DNA of 6,701 nucleotides from an uncultured Veillonella sp. (GTDB taxonomy: Bacteria > Bacillota > Negativicutes > Veillonellales > Veillonellaceae): positions 1 through 6,701 of the forward strand of contig NZ_CAJZFD010000111.1 of NCBI RefSeq assembly GCF_915069625.1. The letters are read 5' to 3'. Shown piece after piece: positions 1 to 5,676 of the stretch (within the stretch, counting starts at the first letter, position 1; the number at the start of each line of letters is the position of its first letter). The position numbers and the translations under genes are program-made. The notes beneath the pieces were generated by a model. That model saw nothing but the letters and a program-made list of their open reading frames with translations. It had not been told where the DNA came from and made no database searches.

Positions 1-4
1 GACA

Positions 5-52
5 TATAATTTATGCATAATTATAGTAGTGAGAATGAGAACGGCGTATACT
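5..52 (+). promoter_or_regulatory. possible promoter region of the dehydrogenase gene (weak)
   Basis: Two -10-like hexamers are visible: TATAAT at 5-10, whose -35 would lie outside the window, and TATACT at 47-52, which has no recognisable -35 at 16-18 bases upstream. A perfect 10-bp palindrome, TTATGCATAA, occupies 11-20 between them and could be an operator or chance in AT-rich DNA. Either -10 would give a short leader before the GTG at 97. The assignment is a guess from hexamer similarity. Confidence 0.25.
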
Positions 53-82
53 AAATATAAGACAAATTCCTTAAGAGAGGAT

Positions 83-88
83 AGGAGG
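83..88 (+). promoter_or_regulatory. ribosome binding site of the dehydrogenase gene
   Basis: AGGAGG lies 8 bases before the GTG at 97. This near-ideal Shine-Dalgarno sequence and spacing fix a GTG start for the long reading frame. Confidence 0.85.
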
Positions 89-96
89 ATATACAA

Positions 97-2919
97 GTGA
101 GTACGCTTATAAAAGATTATGAACGTTTTGCCAAGGAGGCAAAAGAGATTTGCAAAGATCGTGTCTATACTGATCATTTACGTCGTTATGCATATGGTGT
201 TGACGCGTCCTGTTATAGCTATTTACCAAAGGTTGTTGTAAAGGCTGAGGATGAACGTGAAGTAAGACGCCTTATTCGTTTGTGCCAACAATGTGGTACA
301 CCATTTACATTCCGTGCAGCTGGTTCTTCTTTATCTGGTCAATGTTCCAGTGAAGATGTGCTTATCGTATGTAATGATGGCTTCAAAAAAATGGAAGTTA
401 TCGACGATGGCAAGGCTTTAAAATGCGAATGTGGTGTTATCGGTTCTGATGCAAATGATTTATTGAAACCATACAACCGCAAAATCGGTCCAGATCCAGC
501 TACGCTTGCAACAGCATTAGTAGGCGGTATTTTGAACAATAACTCCTCTGGTATGTGCTGTGGTACGGCTCAAAACTCCTATAAAACTATTCGTTCCATC
601 CGCGTTGTATTGCTAGATGGCACTGTTCTTGATACATCCGATAAAAAATCCATTGAACAATTCCTTCGTGAAAAACCTCAAATGGTAGAAGAAATCTTGC
701 AATTGCGCAAAGAAATTTTAGCTGATGAAGAATTGACTCATTTGATTCATCACAAATACAAAATCAAAAATACTACAGGCTATGGCTTGAACTCCCTTGT
801 TGATTTCGAAGATATTATCGACATCATCAATCACTTGTTCATCGGTTCTGAAGGTACATTGGGCTTCGTATCTGAAATCGTGTACAACACTGTTGAAGAC
901 GTACCTCATAAAGGTTGCGGTCTCATGTTCTTCAGCACATTGAACGATGCATCTCTTGCGGTTGTAGCCTTGGCTAATATGGGCCGTGAAAAGGTTGTTG
1001 CTGCAGAAATGATGGACTATCAATCCTTAAAAGCAGTTCAAACTCTTGAAAATGTACCAGACTTCGTTCGTGAAGTACCAGAAGGTACAAGTGCCATCTT
1101 GTTCCAAACTGAAAGCTATTCCAAAGAAACTGTAGATGAAAACTTAGCTTTCATTAAAGAACAATTGAAAGATATCCCAACAGCTATCCCAAGTCTTTAT
1201 TCTCAAGATCCTAAAGAATACGATTCCTGGTGGGCAATCCGTAAAGGTATCTTGCCTATCGTTGGTGGTCAACGTAGAAAAGGTACTACTGTTATTACCG
1301 AAGACGTTTGCTTCCAAATTGAAGACTTTACTAAAGGCATTGAAATGCTTACTGAATTATTCCACAAATACGATTTCGTTGATGGTGGTGTAATCTTCGG
1401 TCATGCTTTGTCTGGTAACGTTCACTTTAACATTACACCTGATTTTAGCGACCCTAAAGATACTAAGAACTTCGGCGACTTGGTAAAAGAAATGTCCGAA
1501 CGCGTATCTGGTTTCGGTGGCTCTTTGAAAGCCGAACATGGTACAGGCCGCATGGTAGCACCGTTTGTTGAAATGGAATGGGGCCGTAAAGCATACGAAA
1601 TCAATCGTCGTATCAAAGCTATCTTTGACCCTGAACGCATCTTGAACCCAGATGTTATGATCACTGATGATCCAGATGTGTACAAGAAAAATCTTAAAGC
1701 TCAATGCGTTATCGACGATGCTTTCACAATCTGTATGGAATGCGGTTTCTGTGAAAAACATTGTCCAAGCCGTAATTTAACATTGACTCCACGTCAACGT
1801 ATCGCATTGTTGCGTGAAACTAAACGCCTTGAAAACGAAGGCAACTTCACATTGGCGTCTGAACTTAGAAAAGGCTACGAATACTTCGGCGTAGACACTT
1901 GTGCAGCTTGCTCTATGTGTAAAGGCCTTTGCCCACTCAGCATCGATACTGCTCAAATTGCATTGTCCATGCGTCGTATTGATCCACCTGCACCAGAATT
2001 GGCTAAGAAAATCTACGATAACTTCTCCACAACACTTCAAATGTGTCGTGCTGGCGTAAGTCTTGAAGGCATTGCTGGTTCCATCATTACACAAAAAGCA
2101 ATTTCTAAGATTACTGAAGGTTTACATGGCGTAACAGGTGTTACACCATATGTTCCTAAAACAACTCCTAAGGCTAATCGCTACAAATTGAAAAACCGCA
2201 TCAAACCAACTAACTTTGAAAAGGTTGTATACTTCAGTACATGTGCTAACCGCGCATTCAAACCTAACCAAGGTTATGACGATGATCGCAGCTTGCAACA
2301 AGTTGTAGAAAGCCTCTGCAACAAAGCTCATATCGATATTATTTATCCACAACATATCGAAAACCTCTGCTGCGGCTTGAGCTTTGAAAACTACGACGAC
2401 GTTCATGAACGTGCTGTTAAAGACTTGCACGATGCATTGATGAAAGCATCTCAAAATGGTAAATATCCAATCGTGATCGACCATAGCGCATGCTTCAACC
2501 ATGCTTTCAAACATATGCCAGACTTAGAAATCAACGATATTTCTGAATTCTTGTGCAAATACGTAGTACCTCATCTTGACATTGAAAAATGCGATGAACG
2601 AGTTATCGTACACAAACAATGTAAGATTAAATCTTTGAATAAATCTCAATACATTGAAGACTTGGCTCGTCTATGCACAGACCATGTATTCAATATCAAA
2701 TCCTTCGCATGTGATGGCTTTGCTGGTCAAAAAGGTTTCTTCACACCAGAACTTAACAAATCTGCTACAAAAGACCTTGCTGGTGAAATTGCTGAATACG
2801 GTGCAACACTAGGCGTAAGCTCCAGTTCCACATGTGAAATTGGTCTTGGTGAAAGCGGTGGCATCCCATTCGTAGGTGTTGCATTCCTATTAGACCGTTG
2901 CTCTAAGGCTAAGAAATAG
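97..2919 (+). CDS. FAD-binding and (Fe-S)-binding oxidoreductase, D-lactate dehydrogenase (Dld-II/GlcD-GlcF fusion) type
   Basis: Likely oxidises D-lactate (or a related 2-hydroxy acid) to pyruvate, passing electrons through FAD and iron-sulfur clusters to a membrane or soluble acceptor. The 940-residue length fits the fused GlcD-plus-GlcF family. The FAD domain (about 40-265) shows RAAGSSLSGQ at 73-82, GPDPATLATA from 131 and FIGSEGTLG at 249-257. The oxidase C-terminal domain (about 270-520) has HALSGNVHFN near 436-445 and EHGTGR at 480-485. Two ferredoxin-type [4Fe-4S] motifs follow: C546/C549/C552/C556 and C602/C605/C608/C612. The tail is CCG-like: C716, C758-C759-G760 and C799, then HKQC at 839-842, CDG at 872-874 and STCEIGL from 911. 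The second CCG reads CDG. GTG is the start because AGGAGG lies 8 bases upstream. It stands alone before a strong terminator. Lactate is the main energy source of Veillonella, which fits, but substrate and stereospecificity are inferred from the family; glycolate or 2-hydroxyglutarate remain possible. Confidence 0.88.
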   Translation: MSTLIKDYERFAKEAKEICKDRVYTDHLRRYAYGVDASCYSYLPKVVVKAEDEREVRRLIRLCQQCGTPFTFRAAGSSLSGQCSSEDVLIVCNDGFKKMEVIDDGKALKCECGVIGSDANDLLKPYNRKIGPDPATLATALVGGILNNNSSGMCCGTAQNSYKTIRSIRVVLLDGTVLDTSDKKSIEQFLREKPQMVEEILQLRKEILADEELTHLIHHKYKIKNTTGYGLNSLVDFEDIIDIINHLFIGSEGTLGFVSEIVYNTVEDVPHKGCGLMFFSTLNDASLAVVALANMGREKVVAAEMMDYQSLKAVQTLENVPDFVREVPEGTSAILFQTESYSKETVDENLAFIKEQLKDIPTAIPSLYSQDPKEYDSWWAIRKGILPIVGGQRRKGTTVITEDVCFQIEDFTKGIEMLTELFHKYDFVDGGVIFGHALSGNVHFNITPDFSDPKDTKNFGDLVKEMSERVSGFGGSLKAEHGTGRMVAPFVEMEWGRKAYEINRRIKAIFDPERILNPDVMITDDPDVYKKNLKAQCVIDDAFTICMECGFCEKHCPSRNLTLTPRQRIALLRETKRLENEGNFTLASELRKGYEYFGVDTCAACSMCKGLCPLSIDTAQIALSMRRIDPPAPELAKKIYDNFSTTLQMCRAGVSLEGIAGSIITQKAISKITEGLHGVTGVTPYVPKTTPKANRYKLKNRIKPTNFEKVVYFSTCANRAFKPNQGYDDDRSLQQVVESLCNKAHIDIIYPQHIENLCCGLSFENYDDVHERAVKDLHDALMKASQNGKYPIVIDHSACFNHAFKHMPDLEINDISEFLCKYVVPHLDIEKCDERVIVHKQCKIKSLNKSQYIEDLARLCTDHVFNIKSFACDGFAGQKGFFTPELNKSATKDLAGEIAEYGATLGVSSSSTCEIGLGESGGIPFVGVAFLLDRCSKAKK

Positions 2920-2948
2920 GCTGTAACTAAAATACAATAGACTAAACA

Positions 2949-2993
2949 AAAATAAAGTGCTAACATTCAGTTATAATGTTAGCACTTTATTTT
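2949..2993. terminator. bidirectional intrinsic terminator after the dehydrogenase gene
   Basis: A perfect 19-bp inverted repeat (2949-2967 against 2975-2993) encloses a 7-base loop. The stem core is AGTGCTAACATT, flanked by AAAATAA on the left and TTATTTT on the right, so each strand ends in a U-rich tract. It lies about 30 bases past the stop at 2919 and isolates the dehydrogenase from the following cluster. Confidence 0.93.
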
Positions 2994-2999
2994 GTGTCT

Positions 3000-3028
3000 T
3001 TGTATGATAGTTTTATATCTACTATATT
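3000..3028 (+). promoter_or_regulatory. candidate promoter of the abiEi cluster
   Basis: TTGTAT (3000-3005; 3 of 6 matches to TTGACA) and TATATT (3023-3028; 5 of 6 to TATAAT) are separated by 17 bases. Transcription would begin near 3035, giving a leader of about 40 bases to the TTG at 3078. The surroundings are very AT-rich, so chance matches are likely. It is the best pair between the terminator and the gene. Confidence 0.4.
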
Positions 3029-3061
3029 TGTTTTATGTTTTATTGGTTATTCTTGAATCTA

Positions 3062-3070
3062 GAAGGAGGT
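3062..3070 (+). promoter_or_regulatory. ribosome binding site that decides the abiEi start
   Basis: GAAGGAGGT is a near-perfect anti-16S match. Its last G (3069) lies 8 bases before the TTG at 3078, which is in frame with the antitoxin. The in-frame GTG at 3069 overlaps this site and so cannot be the real start. Confidence 0.85.
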
Positions 3071-3077
3071 GGGTATA

Positions 3078-3671
3078 TTGGATATAAAAAAAAGGCTTAT
3101 TTATGATGCTTTTGAAGATAATGATGGTCTGTTAAATTTCAATCAAGTAAAAGAGTTGGGACTTTCTTATTATACGTTAAATTTAATGTTAGCTAATGCA
3201 GAAATTTATTCTGATGAACGTGGGCTGTATTCATTACCGAATGTCTATGTAGACGAATGGTTTGGGATCCAGCATAGATTTCCCAAAGGCATATTTAGCT
3301 TGGATTCGGCATTATGGTTGCATGGATTATCTTTAACGGTGCCTTTTCAGCCCACTCTTAGCTTTCCCTATGGGACAAATACAAAGAATATAAAACAGAA
3401 TAATATTTTGCCAATTGTACTGCGATCTTATTATGATATCGGCATTGAACAGTTAGAACGTCAGCCTAAACAGAATATATTTGTGTATTCGAGAGAACGT
3501 ACATTAGCTGAGTGTTTACGACCGATATATAAAATGGATATACAACTTATATCGACTGCTTTTCAAATATATTTTAATAATGGCCAATATAATCTTGATG
3601 AATTATATTATTATGGAAAACTATTTAAAGTAACTCGTAAATTACAATCTTATATAGAGGTGTTAACGTGA
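3078..3671 (+). CDS. AbiEi-family antitoxin / transcriptional regulator, orphaned (toxin partner deleted)
   Basis: This 197-residue protein resembles the antitoxin of type IV AbiE toxin-antitoxin systems, which represses its own operon through an N-terminal winged helix and counters the AbiEii nucleotidyltransferase. Residues 1-60 fit a small helix-turn-helix domain ending in RGLYSLPN (48-55). The family hallmark PKGIFSLDSALWLHGLS spans 69-85, and VYSRERTLAECLR spans 136-148. The C-terminus KLQSYIEVL is typical, so the protein appears full length. The TTG at 3078 is chosen because GAAGGAGGT is correctly placed before it; a GTG 9 bases earlier sits inside that site. The stop TGA overlaps a GTG at 3668 (GTGA), the usual coupling to the toxin gene, but only fragments of a toxin follow. 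The gene is AT-rich with many TTA, ATA and TAT codons, unlike the dehydrogenase upstream, which is compatible with acquisition by transfer. Family assignment is from recalled motifs. Confidence 0.8.
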   Translation: MDIKKRLIYDAFEDNDGLLNFNQVKELGLSYYTLNLMLANAEIYSDERGLYSLPNVYVDEWFGIQHRFPKGIFSLDSALWLHGLSLTVPFQPTLSFPYGTNTKNIKQNNILPIVLRSYYDIGIEQLERQPKQNIFVYSRERTLAECLRPIYKMDIQLISTAFQIYFNNGQYNLDELYYYGKLFKVTRKLQSYIEVLT

Positions 3672-3774
3672 GATTTACTAATGCTATCAAAAAAGATTTC
3701 TTTATGCTAGTGAAATAACTTATGATAGTACCAATAAGTGTTTATATGAATTATTACATAGGATAAATATATGA
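3668..3774 (+). pseudogene. relic of an AbiEii-type toxin gene (internal deletion, two frames)
   Basis: Where the AbiEii nucleotidyltransferase toxin gene (normally close to 1 kb) should be, there are only 107 bases. A GTG at 3668 overlaps the antitoxin stop by 4 bases and reads MRFTNAIKKDFFMLVK, then TAA at 3716-3718. The opening MRFTNA resembles AbiEii N-termini. In the frame shifted by -1, from about 3691, the sequence reads KRFLYASEITYDSTNKCLYE and then LLHRINI, ending with TGA at 3772-3774. The F-YA--I-(Y/F)-D-T pattern resembles AbiEii C-terminal ends as I recall them. The most economical reading is a deletion that removed the nucleotidyltransferase core and joined the two ends near 3686-3694, where an A6 run lies. 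All catalytic motifs are gone. This is an inference from short stretches. The alternative is unrelated intergenic sequence or a tiny gene. Confidence 0.55.
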
Positions 3775-4394
3775 AGTTTTTACTGATACTACCGCTTATG
3801 GTAATGATAATATTATTTAATGCTGGATGCTCTATGTTAGTAGATAATAATGAAACAAAACAGACATCAGTAGTAGAATCACAAGATAAGAAGAATGAAA
3901 TGGCAAAGGTTGATAACCATCTAATCGCAGCTAAGCAGGCTTTATCTGCTGGCGATTATGCAAAAGCCATCGAGGAGGCCACAGCTTCTATTAAGAATAA
4001 TCCTAATAATGCTGAGGCTTATTCTGTGCGAGGTTTCGCAACGGCTTTACATGGCGATACAGCTAAAGGCTTAGCAGATACTAAAAAGGCTTATGAGTTA
4101 GATCCTAATAATGTAGCGAATTACTATAATATGGCTATGGTGTACAAGTTACAAGGCCAGTTAAACGATTCTAAACAGTGGTTTGAAAAGGTATTAGAAA
4201 AGGACCCTAGTAATACTTGGTCCGTCTATGGTATTGCTACCATTTATGCAGACCAAGGGGATGATACTAAGGCCCTTGATTGGCTTGAAATGGCGATTAA
4301 CATTGATCCATCTGTGAAAGCTGTAGCCGCTGAACAAGACCATTTCGAGCGCTTTCACAATAATGCGCGATTTAAAACATTAGTTGGCTTATAG
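3771..4394 (+). CDS. TPR-repeat lipoprotein, function unknown
   Basis: A 207-residue putative lipoprotein. Residues 1-19 are a hydrophobic signal peptide with one lysine, and the AGC motif places the lipidated cysteine at C20. N at -3 makes the lipobox non-canonical. A polar linker (21-47) leads into about four tetratricopeptide repeats: 48-79, 80-113, 114-147 and 148-181, with recurring (K/E)xxPxN and LDPNN turns. The end HFERFHNNARFKTLVGL (191-207) is a common cap of such TPR proteins. TPRs bind protein partners, so a scaffolding or envelope-assembly role is likely, but no partner can be named. The ATG overlaps the TGA of the toxin relic (ATGA), and a weak AGGA (3760-3763) precedes it, suggesting coupling to upstream translation. 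The next gene begins 2 bases after its stop, implying one transcript. Confidence 0.8.
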   Translation: MKFLLILPLMVMIILFNAGCSMLVDNNETKQTSVVESQDKKNEMAKVDNHLIAAKQALSAGDYAKAIEEATASIKNNPNNAEAYSVRGFATALHGDTAKGLADTKKAYELDPNNVANYYNMAMVYKLQGQLNDSKQWFEKVLEKDPSNTWSVYGIATIYADQGDDTKALDWLEMAINIDPSVKAVAAEQDHFERFHNNARFKTLVGL

Positions 4395-4396
4395 AT

Positions 4397-4810
4397 ATGG
4401 ATGTAAAACAGATGATTCGCCTTGTTATAAAGGTAGTAGGATTTATATATTGGTTTGTTTTTCTATACCTTGGTGGTCTAATGGTCGTAGACTGGTCAGG
4501 GTTTATGTCCCAACATAATATAGAAACACCTCTATTCCTTACATATTTAGTGTTTGTAGGTTGTTTTGTAACACCGTATATTATGCTGTACTGGAAGAAG
4601 CTGAATCCTAATGCGAAAGCTCCATTTTGGGTGCGTCATATCTCCGAATATATGGCGCGATTAGAAGATCGTCATAGTATATGGTTTGATGTATTATATG
4701 TACTAAAATTATTGCTCTATTTCGTAATAATTCTGTGGATGCTTTGTATCATATTACTCACCTTAGCAGTTATTGCGTGGACAGTAGTCCTAATTTTGCT
4801 AAGCAATTGA
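4397..4810 (+). CDS. small multi-pass membrane protein, function unknown
   Basis: A 137-residue hydrophobic protein not assigned to a family. Apparent membrane segments are at about 10-31, 45-66 and a long stretch 97-136 that may hold two spans. A charged central loop (67-96) contains KKLNPNAKAPFW and MARLEDRHSIWF, the only substantially polar part. No catalytic motif is evident. It starts 2 bases after the stop of the TPR lipoprotein gene and lacks a clear Shine-Dalgarno sequence, so translation probably depends on ribosomes finishing that gene. An in-frame ATG at 4412 is an alternative start with no better signal. The pairing suggests the two products act together at the envelope, which is an inference from spacing alone. 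Its stop is only 10 bases from the convergent hicB stop. Confidence 0.7.
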   Translation: MDVKQMIRLVIKVVGFIYWFVFLYLGGLMVVDWSGFMSQHNIETPLFLTYLVFVGCFVTPYIMLYWKKLNPNAKAPFWVRHISEYMARLEDRHSIWFDVLYVLKLLLYFVIILWMLCIILLTLAVIAWTVVLILLSN

Positions 4811-4820
4811 TGGTGTAAAT

Positions 4821-5198
4821 TTACATTGTTTTCTCCACCAATGCTTCTTGTAAAAGCTGAGAAAAATTAATCCCTTTAGCTAATGCTCTATCGTTAAGCC
4901 ATGCTGGAATGGTTAATGTTTTCTTTACAGACTTACTATTTTTAGCCAGATCTATATCTGTTTGTACTAATGTAGGATAGGTTGTATCCGTGCAAGGTAA
5001 GTTGCGAATAGATGTAGGGGCTGGTAAACTTTCCCCATCTTCTAAAGCTCCTAAAATATATAGCTCCATTGCTTCTTGAGCATTGGTTACGAGTTCTGTT
5101 AGGGTTGAGCCAGTACTGCTAGTATATTCTAAGTCTGGAAACTCAGCCCAGAAACCATCAGCGTCATCATGAATTATGGCAGGGTATATAAATTTCAT
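4821..5198 (-). CDS. hicB: HicB-family antitoxin with C-terminal ribbon-helix-helix domain
   Basis: A 125-residue antitoxin of the type II HicAB system. It binds and neutralises HicA and represses the operon. The N-terminal HicB fold (about 1-62) begins MKFIYPAIIH and continues DADGFWAEFPDLEYTSSTGS, followed by a helix with NAQEAMELYILGALEDGESL and the P-x-P stretch near 59-61. After a linker, residues 91-120 form a ribbon-helix-helix DNA-binding domain (VKKTLTIPAWLNDRALAKGI, then NFSQLLQEAL). The AAGGAGGA ribosome binding site (complement of 5202-5209) overlaps the hicA stop. The 9-base gap makes the order toxin first, antitoxin second, as usual for hicAB. Length and motifs are complete. The 3' end faces the membrane protein gene with no terminator visible between them. 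Confidence 0.92.
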   Translation of the reverse strand: MKFIYPAIIHDDADGFWAEFPDLEYTSSTGSTLTELVTNAQEAMELYILGALEDGESLPAPTSIRNLPCTDTTYPTLVQTDIDLAKNSKSVKKTLTIPAWLNDRALAKGINFSQLLQEALVEKTM

Positions 5199-5207
5199 AT
5201 TTCCTCC

Positions 5208-5384
5208 TTATTTTAGTCCTGTTCTCTTCAAAATGGCATTTAATAAACCTATAGGTACATCTTTGCCATGTACGGCAATCACTTCGACTTGATCATCTTT
5301 TTTCAAACGATGATGACTTCCTCGTTGGCGTACATCCTTCCAACCATTTTTTAACAGTAGTTTAAGTAAATCTTTGTCCTTCAT
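5208..5384 (-). CDS. hicA: HicA-family mRNA interferase toxin
   Basis: A 58-residue toxin of the HicAB system, short enough for automatic calling to skip. HicA toxins are small double-stranded-RNA-binding-like proteins that cut mRNA and stall translation until HicB binds them. The sequence opens MKDKDLLKLLLKNGWKDVRQ, followed by RGSHHRLKKDD. The GSHH motif (22-25) carries the catalytic histidine of the family, H24. The tail AVHGKDVPIGLLNAILKRTG (38-57) matches the conserved HicA second half, although the usual Pro before the second His is Val here. AAAGGAGA (complement of 5389-5396) precedes the ATG at 5384. It is followed 9 bases later by hicB with a stronger site, consistent with antitoxin excess. 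No damage is visible, so the pair is probably functional. Confidence 0.93.
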   Translation of the reverse strand: MKDKDLLKLLLKNGWKDVRQRGSHHRLKKDDQVEVIAVHGKDVPIGLLNAILKRTGLK

Positions 5385-5396
5385 AGGCTCTCCTTT

Positions 5397-5425
5397 ATAG
5401 TAACACGTATATACGTATAAAACAA
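5397..5425 (-). promoter_or_regulatory. possible hicAB promoter/operator with a 12-bp perfect palindrome
   Basis: The perfect palindrome ACGTATATACGT (5405-5416) lies 20-32 bases before the hicA start. Since HicB carries a ribbon-helix-helix domain, this is the best candidate for its operator. On the minus strand, TTGTTT (5425-5420) and TACTAT (5402-5397) flank it with 17-base spacing. That pair would start transcription inside the ribosome binding site, so the real promoter may lie further upstream. The palindrome is seen directly; its role is inferred. Confidence 0.4.
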
Positions 5426-5482
5426 TGGATAGGAGTATTACTTATCTCATCTGTAGTCTAGCACCGTTTTTAGCTATATAGT

Positions 5483-5499
5483 GGTGACCATTGGTCACC
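5483..5499. repeat. 17-bp hyphenated palindrome, possible regulator site
   Basis: GGTGACCA (5483-5490), one central base, and TGGTCACC (5492-5499) form an exact inverted repeat that is GC-rich against AT-rich surroundings. A further GTCAC half-site lies at 5513-5517. It sits about 100 bases upstream of hicA. No U-tract follows, so it is not a terminator. The binding protein is unknown. Confidence 0.5.
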
Positions 5500-5614
5500 T
5501 AGGTTTCTATTAGTCACTTGACAATATAGTTTCAGAAATGAACAGTATTAATATAAATAAATCGAATTAATAGGGATAAGAAAATATTTGGATACATGTA
5601 AACGTAATAATGTA

Positions 5615-5657
5615 AAAAAGCTGTATCAAATGTTGAGTGCATTTGATACAGCTTTTT
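5615..5657. terminator. intrinsic terminator of rarD (bidirectional form)
   Basis: A perfect 17-bp inverted repeat (5615-5631 against 5641-5657; core AGCTGTATCAAAT) encloses a 9-base loop. On the minus strand it ends in six U residues (complement of the A6 run at 5614-5619), and it lies about 20 bases beyond the rarD stop. The plus strand also ends in five U residues, so it can block transcription both ways. It shields hicAB from rarD transcription. Confidence 0.93.
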
Positions 5658-5676
5658 AGTTGATATAGGATATACT

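Larger units (their letters stand above)
5385..5676. other. intergenic region between hicA and rarD
   Basis: This stretch of about 290 bases has no credible gene. It holds the hicA ribosome binding site, the ACGTATATACGT palindrome, the 17-bp GGTGACC palindrome and the terminator at 5615-5657. The part from 5530 to 5610 is AT-rich with nothing recognisable. Transcription leaves leftward into hicAB and arrives from rarD on the same strand, with the terminator between them. Confidence 0.7.

Noticed and set aside
339..2966. Several minus-strand open frames of 66-134 codons opposite the dehydrogenase
   Set aside because: They mirror the codon structure of the plus-strand gene, lack ribosome binding sites and resemble no protein family.
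3069..3077. GTG at 3069 as start of the AbiEi antitoxin (200 residues)
   Set aside because: It lies inside the GAAGGAGGT ribosome binding site; the TTG at 3078 has the right spacing.
5425..5481. 18-codon plus-strand open frame (MDRSITYLICSLAPFLAI)
   Set aside because: No ribosome binding site, no similarity recognised, and it lies across the hicA upstream region.
5483..5499. The GGTGACC palindrome as a terminator
   Set aside because: The loop is a single base and there is no U-tract on either side.
5518..5557. Plus-strand TTGACA (5518-5523) as a promoter for a small RNA ending at the 5657 terminator
   Set aside because: No -10-like hexamer occurs at 15-19 bases; TATTAA and TATAAA lie 22 or more bases away. 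Strand-specific RNA data could reopen this.
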